Source: a candidate division CSSED10-310 bacterium
GTDB lineage: Bacteria; CSSED10-310
DNA length: 64,000 nucleotides
Direction: 5' to 3'
Assembly: GCA_016931515.1 (NCBI GenBank)
Contig: JAFGEQ010000015.1
Location: forward strand, 181,355 to 245,354
Shown here one piece after another: positions 53,858-62,335 of this stretch. The translations under genes and the position numbers were made by a program. The notes beneath the pieces were generated by a model. It was not told where the DNA came from, did not search any database, and saw only the letters and a program-made list of their open reading frames with translations. Position 1 is the first letter of the stretch, and each line of letters opens with the position of its first letter.

Positions 53858-55204
53858 ATGAAAGATACATGTGTCGTATCCATATTGATAACCGGTTTGT
53901 TTTTATTTTGCTTTTCTACAATAATCCCGGCTCGCGCTTATCTGCCGGATGACGCTGTCCAGCGGCTGGACAAGCATTTCAAAACCAGCGAAAAACTGGT
54001 TGGAGCGTATGCCGATATCCATCAGCTGTTAAGCAAAGGCGAACCGGAAAAATTCTGGAAGGACTACTCTTACGCGAAGCTGGTCATCGACAGTGCGGAC
54101 AGCATTTTAAGGGGTAATTATGGAGATGCTGCCAAAACGGCGGTTGAATTTGTCGGCACCCAGTTGATGGATCGACCGGAATACCCGCTTCCCGGACTGA
54201 AGAATTTCGTTTCGCATCTGCAATTGGCCAAGACGCTGATGGAGCTTGCCGATGAGTTGTGGATAACTCCGGCCCGGATGCAATTCGCAGTGGATATGTA
54301 TATCCAGCAGCGGGAAGGTCACGTGGAGCCTGACGATGCCATCGCTGCCGGCCGGGATGTCGGTCAGGTGCACATGATCATGCGGAAAGCCATCATCCAA
54401 AAATATGGCGATTCCGTCGTCGTGGAGTCGCATCCATCCGGTGATTTATTGACACCTGAATGGGAGGCTAAACTGAACGATTTCACGCGCCAGTGGTTTG
54501 AGCTTCAGTATTCCCGTTTCAAACTGATGCGGGAAGTTCGGGACGCTCGCGAGCGGATGAGGCTGTATGACATGCAGCTTCAGAACTGGCTGGATACGGA
54601 TCAGATTCCTTCGGGTTACGATGACACCAATCAGAACGATCCGGAACTGAGCATCCGGGATCGATTTGACTCCGCAATGGTCAAACGATTCGGCGGTTTT
54701 CGCCTGAAAGAAGGTCATCCAGTACTTAATCCGGGCAACAAACCCGAATCGGCATGGAATAAACTACCCGGAGAGGGTGAAAATCGTTATTGGTTGGAAG
54801 TTGACTATTCGGCCACTTCGGCATCTGTGCACCAGCGACGGGAGCGGAACGGCGTTGTGCAGTGGGACTGGCAATATACATTTAGTGCTTCGGTGGATGC
54901 TCCCGCTGTCCTGCTGCCCGGGGACACGCTCACGGTGACAGTGAACGGTCAGGCCGGTGGAGAGAAGAAGAAAGGGGTTTGTGGCCAGGGATTGCGGGTA
55001 GATTTGACCGGATTTTCTTATGAAATCGATCCGCCGCCTGAGAAACCGCTCAAGGTTCTCAAAGCATGGGTCGGTCATGACCAGGACAGCGACTCGCTGA
55101 CACTCCATCTCACCGTGAAGGATGACGCCAAGGATCTGTCGATCGGACTGGTTTTAACCGGAATCGGTGCGATCAGCAGGTGGGAATGGGAACCGGTGGA
55201 ATAG
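53858..55204 (+). CDS. Secreted or periplasmic protein of unknown function
   Basis: A 448-residue protein. Signal peptide 1-27 (ILITGLFLFCFSTIIPARA). The first 200 residues are helix-rich and charged (PDDAVQRLDKHFKTSEKLVG, KTAVEFVGTQLMDRPEYPLP), with a second coiled-coil-like part around 225-260 (FKLMREVRDARERMRLYDMQ). The last 120 residues look like an Ig-like beta domain (TLTVTVNGQAGGEKKKGVCG, LTLHLTVKDDAKDLS). Start 53858 is chosen because GGGAGGT precedes it. I do not recognise the family. It may sit in the periplasm and hold or sense something, but no evidence in the window says what. Confidence 0.7.
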   Translation: MKDTCVVSILITGLFLFCFSTIIPARAYLPDDAVQRLDKHFKTSEKLVGAYADIHQLLSKGEPEKFWKDYSYAKLVIDSADSILRGNYGDAAKTAVEFVGTQLMDRPEYPLPGLKNFVSHLQLAKTLMELADELWITPARMQFAVDMYIQQREGHVEPDDAIAAGRDVGQVHMIMRKAIIQKYGDSVVVESHPSGDLLTPEWEAKLNDFTRQWFELQYSRFKLMREVRDARERMRLYDMQLQNWLDTDQIPSGYDDTNQNDPELSIRDRFDSAMVKRFGGFRLKEGHPVLNPGNKPESAWNKLPGEGENRYWLEVDYSATSASVHQRRERNGVVQWDWQYTFSASVDAPAVLLPGDTLTVTVNGQAGGEKKKGVCGQGLRVDLTGFSYEIDPPPEKPLKVLKAWVGHDQDSDSLTLHLTVKDDAKDLSIGLVLTGIGAISRWEWEPVE

Positions 55205-55243
55205 GACAGCTATAAAGAGGATGTGTCGAATGAAGGATCGTTG

Positions 55244-55897
55244 ATGGAAACGCGTGACAAACCAGTGAAGTCATTAGAGGCGATCATTGAGTCCAGACGT
55301 TCTGTACGGAACTTCAGTAAAGGGACTGTGCCAAAGGCGGATATGAAGAAAATTATCCAATCCGCCATATACGCTCCGTACGCAGGAGCGACGGGCATAC
55401 CGCTGAAGGACATCCGGAAGATCTTTTTGTTTTCGCAGGATACGGAATCCATGACGCAGGCACGGGATATTCTTCTGACTCAGATAAGGAAGAAAGCGAG
55501 AGTATTGAAGCTTCTATTAATACTCTTGCCGTTCCTCAGGAAAAAAATGACGGGATTCCTGAATGTGCTCCATGAGGTTACACGGAACGGGATACCGTCG
55601 TTGCATCAGGCGTCCTGTTATGTTGTGATCGCCGAGAAAAAGGGGTTTCCTCCCGTCGGGAAACAGTCGATCGCCCACGCCCTGCAAAACATGTGGCTGA
55701 CGGCAACGGATCTTGGCCTTGGATTCCATCTTGTTTCCGCCACCGGCATCCTGTCGAAAAACAAGCAATTCCTGAACCTTCTTGGTTTACCAGAGGGTGA
55801 CTATGAACTCGACGGATGCGTCATCGGAGTTCCCGCCGAATCCACCGACATCGAGAAAAACATCGACCCCGATGACCATATCATCTGGATGAAATGA
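55244..55897 (+). CDS. Nitroreductase-family oxidoreductase
   Basis: A 217-residue FMN-dependent protein. LEAIIESRRSVRNFSKG is the usual phosphate-binding Arg-Arg-Ser entry, IQSAIYAPYAGATGIPL follows the FMN-binding Ala/Pro loop, and the later part has AHALQNMWLTATDLGLGFHL and LGLPEGDYELDGCVIGVPA. Role unknown; family members reduce quinones, nitro compounds or flavins. Start 55244 has GAAGGA six bases upstream; 55223 lacks a spacer and is less likely. A hydrophobic insertion at about 90-110 (LKLLLILLPFLRKKMTGFLN) is unusual for the family and may place it at the membrane. Confidence 0.82.
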   Translation: METRDKPVKSLEAIIESRRSVRNFSKGTVPKADMKKIIQSAIYAPYAGATGIPLKDIRKIFLFSQDTESMTQARDILLTQIRKKARVLKLLLILLPFLRKKMTGFLNVLHEVTRNGIPSLHQASCYVVIAEKKGFPPVGKQSIAHALQNMWLTATDLGLGFHLVSATGILSKNKQFLNLLGLPEGDYELDGCVIGVPAESTDIEKNIDPDDHIIWMK

Positions 55898-56038
55898 CAG
55901 TTTAGCAGTTTGCAACGGCAAGGTGTCCCTGTGGTCCCGCGAACGCATCTGTTTTGATCAGTAACTCCGGCGATGACATTCGCAAATGGTACTATTCTGA
56001 TCACAATATGATATTAATACTTCCAAAGGAGTCCTGTC

Positions 56039-57589
56039 ATGACCAATGTTAGTCAACACGGAACTGTCTTGATCGCCGTAATCCTGGTGATAACGAGCAT
56101 TCTTCCCTGCCACTCACTCAGTCTCCCTGATTCGGGGATCGCTCCCGATAGCCATACCCATGGTTCAACCGTTTTCGTCATACCGACACAGGCACAACCT
56201 GTATTCGCCGACAGAGTCTGGCCGGTCGAATCCCTGCGACAGGATTTTCAGCAGATGCGCCGGTTCCTTGAAACGGAGCATTGCTGCCCGTATGAGTATA
56301 CCGGACATGAAGAATTCGATCGATTTTTCGACAAGCAGTTCCGCCTGATCGACCGGCCCATGACACTGAACGAGTTTTTCCGGATTGCGGCTCCTCTGGC
56401 CGCACGCGTCGGATGCATGCACACCGCCTTGTGGATGAACGGGCGTTTTTTCGATACGACACCGGGGCGAATGTTCCCCTTGACCGTAAGGATCATCGAG
56501 TCACAGCTTGTTATCACCGGATCTTATGAAACCATGAGCGGATCCTCTCCTTCTCCCGTCAATGCTGATGACGATAGCCGGGAGTTGCCTGCATTATTGT
56601 CTCCCCCGCCGGGCAGCATCATTACGGAGATCAACGGTTTACATGCATCGAAAATCCTCGAGGAGTTACGCCGGATCACGTCGGCCGACGCACTGAATCC
56701 GTATTTCATCGAGACGCAGGTGGCGAAGCGGTTTTCGATGTTCTACGCCAGTGTCTTCGGTCTGGCGGATCATTACACCGTCACATGCAGGATTCCCGGA
56801 CAAGCCGTAGAAAAAGTGTATTCTCTCCAACCAGCCACCATTCAGTCGGTGCGATCCGTTGTATTCGCCAATTTTAACCGTCCTCTTCCGGTCATGGACA
56901 TTCTGCCGGATGGTGTGACTGCTCTGATACGGGTACCGACATTCATTTATTACGATCGGGTGGAACCGTTCCGGGAATTCATGAAAACCAGTTTTCGCTT
57001 GATCCGAGAAAAGGGTATTAAAAATCTGATACTGGATCTGCGCGGGAACGATGGAGGCGATCCATTCTGTGCGGTTATCCTGTATTCGTACCTGCTGAAA
57101 CAACCCGCACCATATTTCGCGGAGTCTTATGGCAAATATGTATCGCTGGCGGACCCTGTTCAAATCCCGGAGAACGGGTTCGACGGCAAAGTGTATGTAC
57201 TGATCGACGGGCGTTGCGGATCGACGAACGGTCACTTCTGTGCGTTGCTCAAGTACCATGATCTGGTTACTTTCGTCGGCACACCGAGCGGTTCGACGTT
57301 TGTGTGCAATGCGGGCAAAAACACGGAGATGACGCTGGCGAATACGTCTTTGATCCTGACCGTCGGCCGGAGCAGTTTTGCAGCGGCGGTCAGTGGAATG
57401 GACAAATCCAAACCGATCATCCCCGATGTGGACGTGCACGAAACAGTTGAGATCTGGCGGACCGGGCGGGATGTTTTTATGGAGACGGTATTGGGCCTGA
57501 TCGAAGCGGAGCGATCCGGGGAACAGATCGATTCCGAACAGACCGATTTCGACCAGTCTGATGACAAATCAAAGGAGCCAAACGAATGA
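56039..57589 (+). CDS. S41-family protease-like exoprotein with altered catalytic acid
   Basis: A 516-residue protein. Signal peptide 1-26, then a region with HDF-like helices and His128 in RVGCMHTALW, followed by a C-terminal S41 core: NLILDLRGNDGGDPFCAVIL and VYVLIDGRCGSTNGHFCALL with the Ser395 in nucleophile position, then VTFVGTPSGSTFV. In the paralogue at 62336 that last loop reads GEETGG (Glu406); here it is GTPSGS, so one active-site acid is missing. The Lys of classical C-terminal processing proteases is also absent. It overlaps the DUF4405-like gene by four bases, which suggests a linked function. It may be an inactive or specialised member. Confidence 0.82.
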   Translation: MTNVSQHGTVLIAVILVITSILPCHSLSLPDSGIAPDSHTHGSTVFVIPTQAQPVFADRVWPVESLRQDFQQMRRFLETEHCCPYEYTGHEEFDRFFDKQFRLIDRPMTLNEFFRIAAPLAARVGCMHTALWMNGRFFDTTPGRMFPLTVRIIESQLVITGSYETMSGSSPSPVNADDDSRELPALLSPPPGSIITEINGLHASKILEELRRITSADALNPYFIETQVAKRFSMFYASVFGLADHYTVTCRIPGQAVEKVYSLQPATIQSVRSVVFANFNRPLPVMDILPDGVTALIRVPTFIYYDRVEPFREFMKTSFRLIREKGIKNLILDLRGNDGGDPFCAVILYSYLLKQPAPYFAESYGKYVSLADPVQIPENGFDGKVYVLIDGRCGSTNGHFCALLKYHDLVTFVGTPSGSTFVCNAGKNTEMTLANTSLILTVGRSSFAAAVSGMDKSKPIIPDVDVHETVEIWRTGRDVFMETVLGLIEAERSGEQIDSEQTDFDQSDDKSKEPNE

Positions 57590-57816
57590 AGAAGAACACG
57601 GCATTGAAGATTCTCAATCCAGTTATGGGATTGCTGGTCATCAACCAGGCAATCACGGGAATGCTGAGTGAATCCATTCCCCATGAGGCATTTGAAATCC
57701 TGCATGAAGGCGGCGGACCGGTGCTGGTGGCGGCTGTGGCGCTGCATGTGTTTCTGAACTGGAACTGGATCCGGGCGACGTATCTTAAGAAGGGGCAGGG
57801 GCAAGGGCAGGGGTAG
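57586..57816 (+). CDS. Small DUF4405-like membrane protein with GQGQGQG tail
   Basis: A 76-residue protein with two membrane segments (NPVMGLLVINQAITGML, GPVLVAAVALHVFLNWNW) and His33, His40 and His54 placed as in the DUF4405 family, which probably binds haem. The last six residues (GQGQGQ) come from a G-rich repeat that runs over the stop codon. ATGA overlap with the S41-like gene. A role in membrane electron transfer is inferred only by family resemblance. Confidence 0.65.
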   Translation: MKKNTALKILNPVMGLLVINQAITGMLSESIPHEAFEILHEGGGPVLVAAVALHVFLNWNWIRATYLKKGQGQGQG

Positions 57817-57829
57817 GGGCAAGGGGTAG
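57790..57829 (+). repeat. G-rich short tandem repeat across a stop codon (G-quadruplex candidate)
   Basis: Units GGGGCA, GGGGCAA, GGGCA, GGGGTA, GGGGCAA, GGGG run without break from the last codons of the DUF4405-like gene past its TAG at 57814. Six runs of three or four G with loops of two or three bases fit a stable G-quadruplex. A related piece (GGGCAGGGGTAGG) recurs at 60366-60378. Confidence 0.75.
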
Positions 57830-57946
57830 TCAGGCGCAAGTAGTCAGGAGTCAGATAGATATAAATCCGCGTTCATTCGTATATACTGATATTGAAACGA
57901 CTGTTGATATACAGAGAATCTGAATCGACTGGGTGAGGAATGCAGG

Positions 57947-60211
57947 ATGTATAAAAAAGGTTTCTCCATTTCAATCATTGTTATGCTTATTACAATAATG
58001 AGCATTCCGCAAAAGGCTGCAAGTGATGCGGATCGGTGGTATCTATTTGAGGATGCCGGACCGAATCAAGTGCATACGGTTGTGCGGGTTCCGGATACAG
58101 ATGACTCGTATGCTTTCACTGATCGGGGTGATCTATGGTTCTGCAACGGAGATGATTGTCTCAGGATCAACATTCAGAAATATCCCGAGTTCTGGTTTAG
58201 TCCAACCAATTTTCACGGATACTTTGATCAGGAAATCGATGAACTCGGAGCGTTGACGTTCGATATCGATGGAATATGTCATTTCTGGGTGTTTCATGGA
58301 GACTGGATGGATCTGGGAGAAACCAATCCGGGGCCGCTGCGACTGGAAGGTTCAGCCTGGGCCTGGGATCCGGTCCGGCATCGTGGTGTTCTGTTTGGAG
58401 GGCGCTTTTTTGGTGATTACAAGGTTGATCAGACATGGGAGTGGGATGGTGCCGGGTGGTATCAGGTAATGCCTGAACACTCCCCGGGGCCGCAATCCGG
58501 AGGCTGCATGGTGTACGATGCCACGAACCACCGGATGATCATGACCGCGAAAAAAGAGGGACTGATCGAATTCTGGAGCTGGGACGGAACGGACTGGGCA
58601 TTTTTAAGCGAACCATCCGGGCATGTTGCATGGAAGGATTTTAAAGGTTTCGCCTGCAACGGCAGCACGGGTGAGATGGCTCTGTTCGGAGGCCTCGGTT
58701 ACTTCTTTTTGGATACTTTTCATTATTGGAACGGACACGAGTGGTCGCTGCTGGACATCCCCGGAGGTCCGATGCCCCGGGCGGCTGCGAATGTGTATTT
58801 TGACACCACCGGATTGCTTACCTTGACAGGTGGTTACATTGATTTGCAGGATGAGTTGGGTCATTGGTCAACCACCAGCTTTTCGGATAAATGGACAACC
58901 GATTTCACCACATGGACTCAAGTCCGGAACCAACCCATGATGGCCTGTTCCTACCAGGGTTATGCTGCAGCTTTCGACCGAACGTCCGGAACCGGTCTCC
59001 TGGTCACCCGTCTGGTGGACAGAGTTCTCACCTACCAGTGGAATACAGATCGGTGGTTCCAGCTGTTCCCGGATCAATCTCCACTCGGCATCGGTGATTT
59101 CATGATGGTGCCGCAGCGGCACGATCAATCCTATCTCATCATGGGATCTCTTGCGGGAGAGAACTTTCAATGGACATTCAGGGACAATACGTGGAATCTT
59201 AATGATCCGGTGACCCGCCCGAGCTACCGCGAACTCTTTCCGATCGCTTATCATGACAATCTACAGCAAACACTTCTTTATGGAGGTCGGGAAGGCATGT
59301 TTCATGATCCTGACCAGGGCTTCTACTATACCATCTCGTACGACGAGATGTGGGGATGGGATGGAACCGAATGGCATTTGATCGACATGCCGGATCCAAA
59401 ACCGCCAAAATTGTTCCGCCATGTCATGGCATACGATTGGAATCGGGAACGGCTGGTCATCGCAGGCGGTAAGGTCGGGATCGATCATGTAAATGTGAAG
59501 GATCTGGAATGGAATCGGAACGTCTGGGAATGGGACGGATCCGAATGGTTTGCCATTCCTGTGCCGGAAGGTGAAGGTCCTGCGGATTATGACCTGTTCG
59601 ATTTATTCTATCATGCGGGTCGAGGAACCATGTTCCAGATCTGCCAGGACGGCTCAACATGGGAGTGGGACGGAATCTCGTGGACCCGAATCTCATGGTC
59701 TGTCGGTTTTGACACCCTTGCCCAGACCGCTTCCGTTGCTTTCTACGATTCCGCTGAAGATCGTGCCGTCACGCAGGATAATTTCTTCAACCGCACATAT
59801 GCCTTCGATGATGAACCTGCAGGAAGCCCATGCAAGAAAACCGGCGTCACGCTGGAGCTGAGCCACTCGATGGTTCATCCGGGCGACACTTTTTACTGCA
59901 ATGCCGTGATTTGCAACCAATCGGCGATCGATGTTCATTATTGTCCCCTGTTCGTATTACTGGATGTATTCGGGCAGTATTTTTTCGGTCCCGGCTGGAC
60001 AACTGAATATGATAATTATTTAACCACTCTTCCAATCATTCCGGGTGGTTTTACAGAAGTTGAAATTATACCTGCGTTTCAGTGGCCGGATAATTGTGGA
60101 TCAGCGGAGGGTATCCGTTTTATCGCTGCCATCACTGATCCACTTGTTCGTGGAATAATCGGCGAGTATTCGATTGCTGAATTCGGCTGGAGCGAAGGGA
60201 CACCGGAATGA
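57947..60211 (+). CDS. Kelch-like exoprotein with the novel C-terminal domain of the trypsin-like protease
   Basis: A 754-residue secreted protein. Signal peptide 1-25, then a beta-propeller-like part with repeated W-x-W-D-G-x-x-W blades: WEWDGAGW, FWSWDGTDW, YWNGHEW, WGWDGTEWHL, VWEWDGSEWF, TWEWDGISW, each close to a GG-x-N/D loop (MALFGGLGYF, LLYGGREGMF, LVIAGGKVG), as in kelch and galactose-oxidase-like proteins. The end (about 640-754: MVHPGDTFYC, FVLLDVFGQYFFGPGW, IIPAFQWPDNCGS, AEFGWSEG) is the domain also found in the protease at 11280. No catalytic residues are evident, so it may bind sugar or protein at the surface. Confidence 0.85.
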   Translation: MYKKGFSISIIVMLITIMSIPQKAASDADRWYLFEDAGPNQVHTVVRVPDTDDSYAFTDRGDLWFCNGDDCLRINIQKYPEFWFSPTNFHGYFDQEIDELGALTFDIDGICHFWVFHGDWMDLGETNPGPLRLEGSAWAWDPVRHRGVLFGGRFFGDYKVDQTWEWDGAGWYQVMPEHSPGPQSGGCMVYDATNHRMIMTAKKEGLIEFWSWDGTDWAFLSEPSGHVAWKDFKGFACNGSTGEMALFGGLGYFFLDTFHYWNGHEWSLLDIPGGPMPRAAANVYFDTTGLLTLTGGYIDLQDELGHWSTTSFSDKWTTDFTTWTQVRNQPMMACSYQGYAAAFDRTSGTGLLVTRLVDRVLTYQWNTDRWFQLFPDQSPLGIGDFMMVPQRHDQSYLIMGSLAGENFQWTFRDNTWNLNDPVTRPSYRELFPIAYHDNLQQTLLYGGREGMFHDPDQGFYYTISYDEMWGWDGTEWHLIDMPDPKPPKLFRHVMAYDWNRERLVIAGGKVGIDHVNVKDLEWNRNVWEWDGSEWFAIPVPEGEGPADYDLFDLFYHAGRGTMFQICQDGSTWEWDGISWTRISWSVGFDTLAQTASVAFYDSAEDRAVTQDNFFNRTYAFDDEPAGSPCKKTGVTLELSHSMVHPGDTFYCNAVICNQSAIDVHYCPLFVLLDVFGQYFFGPGWTTEYDNYLTTLPIIPGGFTEVEIIPAFQWPDNCGSAEGIRFIAAITDPLVRGIIGEYSIAEFGWSEGTPE

Positions 60212-60237
60212 GGGATTGGGCGAGATGACGATCATCA

Positions 60238-60390
60238 ATGGTTGACCGTAGGGACGCGGTCGCCGCGCCCTTCATGCGTCATGATAAACACAGATGGTTG
60301 ATCGCAGGGGCGAAAAATTTTTGCCCCGGCGTCTCATGTGGCGTGAAAATCAATCTTGGTTAATCGGGCAGGGGTAGGACTAGGGAAAGA
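60238..60390. repeat. Three decayed tandem extragenic units
   Basis: Units of 56 and about 62 bases begin GGTTGACCGTAGGGACG (60240), GGTTGATCGCAGGGGCG (60296) and GGTTAATCGGGCAGGGG (60358). The second holds a near-palindrome GGGGCGAAAAATTTTTGCCCC (60307-60327). They fill the space between the kelch-like gene and DUF488. Patterns of this kind recur between genes of many environmental bacteria; none codes for protein. Confidence 0.6.
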
Positions 60391-60458
60391 CGAGTGGGCG
60401 AAACGTCGAAAAGACGAAAGGATGCGCGTTCAATCCATGGCAAAGGAAGCGAGGTCTG

Positions 60459-61004
60459 ATGATCCTGACGGTAGGGTATGGAAATCGAAAGGTCGATGAA
60501 TTGATCGCTCTTCTGGAGCGATATGGATGCCATAGTCTTGTTGATGTGCGATCGATGCCGTTTTCGCGGTACCGGCCGGAATTCAACCGGGAGCCATTAA
60601 AGATGATGTTGGAAAAAGCCGGGGTCCGGTATGTATTCATGGGTGACAGCCTGGGCGGCCGGCCGGCGTCGAAGGATTTCTATGATACGGACGGAAAAGT
60701 GAATTACGATCGGCTGGCGGCATCCTCCCTTTTCAGGGACGGGATCCGGAATCTGCTTGTCTTATCCGAATCGTTTCAGGGAGGAACCCGTGCAGTTGAA
60801 AAATCCGCTCCGTCCGGACCGGCGCCGGTGGTCGCGTTGCTGTGCAGCGAGCTGGTGCCGGAGCATTGCCACCGGTACCGCTTAATCGGAGCGGTACTGA
60901 TCAAGGAGGGAATCGAGGTCCGGCATATTGACGCGGACGGGCGATTGCTGTCGCAGAACGATATCACGCGGCGAGTCACCGGGGGGCAGGGGGAGCTGTT
61001 CTGA
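60459..61004 (+). CDS. DUF488-family protein
   Basis: A 181-residue protein of the DUF488 family. LTVGYGNRKVDELIALLERY and LVDVRSMPFSRYRPEFNREP open it, and LLCSELVPEHCHRYRLIGAV carries the conserved C-x-E...C-H-R motif. A cytoplasmic role is likely but unknown; some members sit near nucleotide and DNA-repair genes. No close partner here. It is preceded by the repeat-rich gap and followed by another repeat (61054). Confidence 0.9.
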   Translation: MILTVGYGNRKVDELIALLERYGCHSLVDVRSMPFSRYRPEFNREPLKMMLEKAGVRYVFMGDSLGGRPASKDFYDTDGKVNYDRLAASSLFRDGIRNLLVLSESFQGGTRAVEKSAPSGPAPVVALLCSELVPEHCHRYRLIGAVLIKEGIEVRHIDADGRLLSQNDITRRVTGGQGELF

Positions 61005-61053
61005 TCAGGCGGACAGGGACAAAACCCTCTGTCGCTACCGGGGCAAAGGCCAG

Positions 61054-61120
61054 CGTCGCCCTTACGGTAAACCGGGGCGACGTCGGACCATCGGTGTTCA
61101 TCAGTGTTCATCTGCGGTTT
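61054..61120. repeat. Extragenic inverted repeat and TGTTCATC-type element
   Basis: CGTCGCCC (61054-61061) and GGGCGACG (61075-61082) form an eight-base stem. Next to it CGGTGTTCATCAGTGTTCAT, on the other strand the 'MNTDEHRW' pseudo-peptide, is a widespread intergenic sequence. The 61005-61468 gap has no gene I trust. Confidence 0.5.
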
Positions 61121-61468
61121 CGACATCGCCCGTCCCCCGCCACCAACGCCCGCGTGCGTTCCAACACATCGAGCCGCCCGGTAAACTTGAGTATCGCCCG
61201 TTTGACACGATCCGGTCCGACTGAAACAACCACGGACACTCCGTCCAGGACCCTTGAAATGACGATGCTTTGAATCGTTCGCGAATACCGTTTCGCCCAC
61301 CACTCCAGTATACGGTCGAATGCCACCCACTGGACGCTGAGGAGAGCCAGTGATGGAGCGATCCATCCTGTCAAAATCAAGCGGGGTTGATGTCAGTATT
61401 CGAGCATTTTATTGTCTTATGTATCAAGAGCGTTGAAACAGCCGGGAATAGAATGTTCTGGTGAGTTG

Positions 61469-61963
61469 TTACTCAAGTTTTTCGCTCAGGTATTGCAGAT
61501 CATCCAGATCCTTTGAGCGTCGGGAAGTGCTCTTGTTTTTAATCAATTCTTTAAGACCGATGATATTTATCGGAATGGGTTCCTTCACTTGAGCGATCGG
61601 AACGATTATTCTTCCCGACCAGGCATCGTTGAACTCTACACCATCTATCTGTGTGATCAGATCAATACGATTCGGCGGAACACCGAATTGTGTGACCCGA
61701 CCCGACACGGCGAGTTCATCTGGTGATTGGATACCCGGAATGTTCTGATCCCAGAACTCCGTGAGACAATTAAACAACGCCAGAACATTATTTAACTCGA
61801 GTGAATAAAAAATATCAATATCTCCAGTAAGTCTGGCATATCCATGATAAATAACAGCATGACCTCCGACGATCAGATAGCGTACCTGATGACTGTGCAG
61901 TAATCTCAGAAACTCCAGAATGTCGTGTGAGAATGAATCAGGATTCAGTTGATCTTGTTCCAT
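61469..61963 (-). CDS. Nucleotidyltransferase-fold protein (DUF6036/AbiEii-like)
   Basis: A 164-residue protein. The motif GGHAVIYHGYARLTGDIDIF holds the G-S/G and DxD pattern of pol-beta-type nucleotidyltransferases; IRLD-type downstream Asp lies in NRIDLITQIDGVEF. Members of this group form the enzyme half of two-gene modules with a small partner. The next gene upstream (61945-62154) overlaps its start by 19 bases and is such a partner. Whether the pair is a toxin-antitoxin or another type of module cannot be told from sequence. Confidence 0.85.
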   Translation of the reverse strand: MEQDQLNPDSFSHDILEFLRLLHSHQVRYLIVGGHAVIYHGYARLTGDIDIFYSLELNNVLALFNCLTEFWDQNIPGIQSPDELAVSGRVTQFGVPPNRIDLITQIDGVEFNDAWSGRIIVPIAQVKEPIPINIIGLKELIKNKSTSRRSKDLDDLQYLSEKLE

Positions 61964-62154
61964 TCTCTGACATCTTTCGTATTTTTACCAAATACTCTCT
62001 CTCGAAGAATACGGGCGATTTTCATCCGTTCATTTGGTGTCAACCGCAGATTTTGTTTGATATCCCACTCGCCCGCTTCCCTGTGGTTTTTTGCTACATT
62101 GCAGATACGCTCCACCTTTAAAACTCCTTCAGGTAGATAATAGCAAAAATTCAA
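61945..62154 (-). CDS. Small partner protein of the nucleotidyltransferase
   Basis: A 69-residue basic protein. GEWDIKQNLRLTPNERMKIA and FGKNTKDVREWNKIN resemble the small ORFs that precede this kind of nucleotidyltransferase in many genomes. It overlaps the following gene by 19 bases, so both are made together. The start could also be an inner codon (residue 13 onward), since the first 10 residues do not look conserved. Likely a regulator or antitoxin-like partner; that is inference. Confidence 0.65.
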   Translation of the reverse strand: MNFCYYLPEGVLKVERICNVAKNHREAGEWDIKQNLRLTPNERMKIARILRERVFGKNTKDVREWNKIN

Positions 62155-62335
62155 GCGAAATGACAGGATTGAGGATGGGCACCTTTCAACTGGCCGGCAT
62201 CAGTGATTGGAGGCTCTTGAAAAGTTCAAGCCACAGGGGCCATCTGAACCTTTCCGGCCGATCACACGTATCCAACTGTGCGATCATGGGTTGACCCATA
62301 ATGGCGTTCCGTTCAACACAAGGAGGTCTCCGATC

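Noticed and set aside
57232..57839. Minus-strand Pro/Leu-rich frames
   Set aside because: They are the complement of the G-rich repeat and of the S41-like gene.
61108..61380. 90-codon minus-strand ORF after DUF488
   Set aside because: No family or ribosome-binding site; partly made of the widespread extragenic TGTTCATC sequence.
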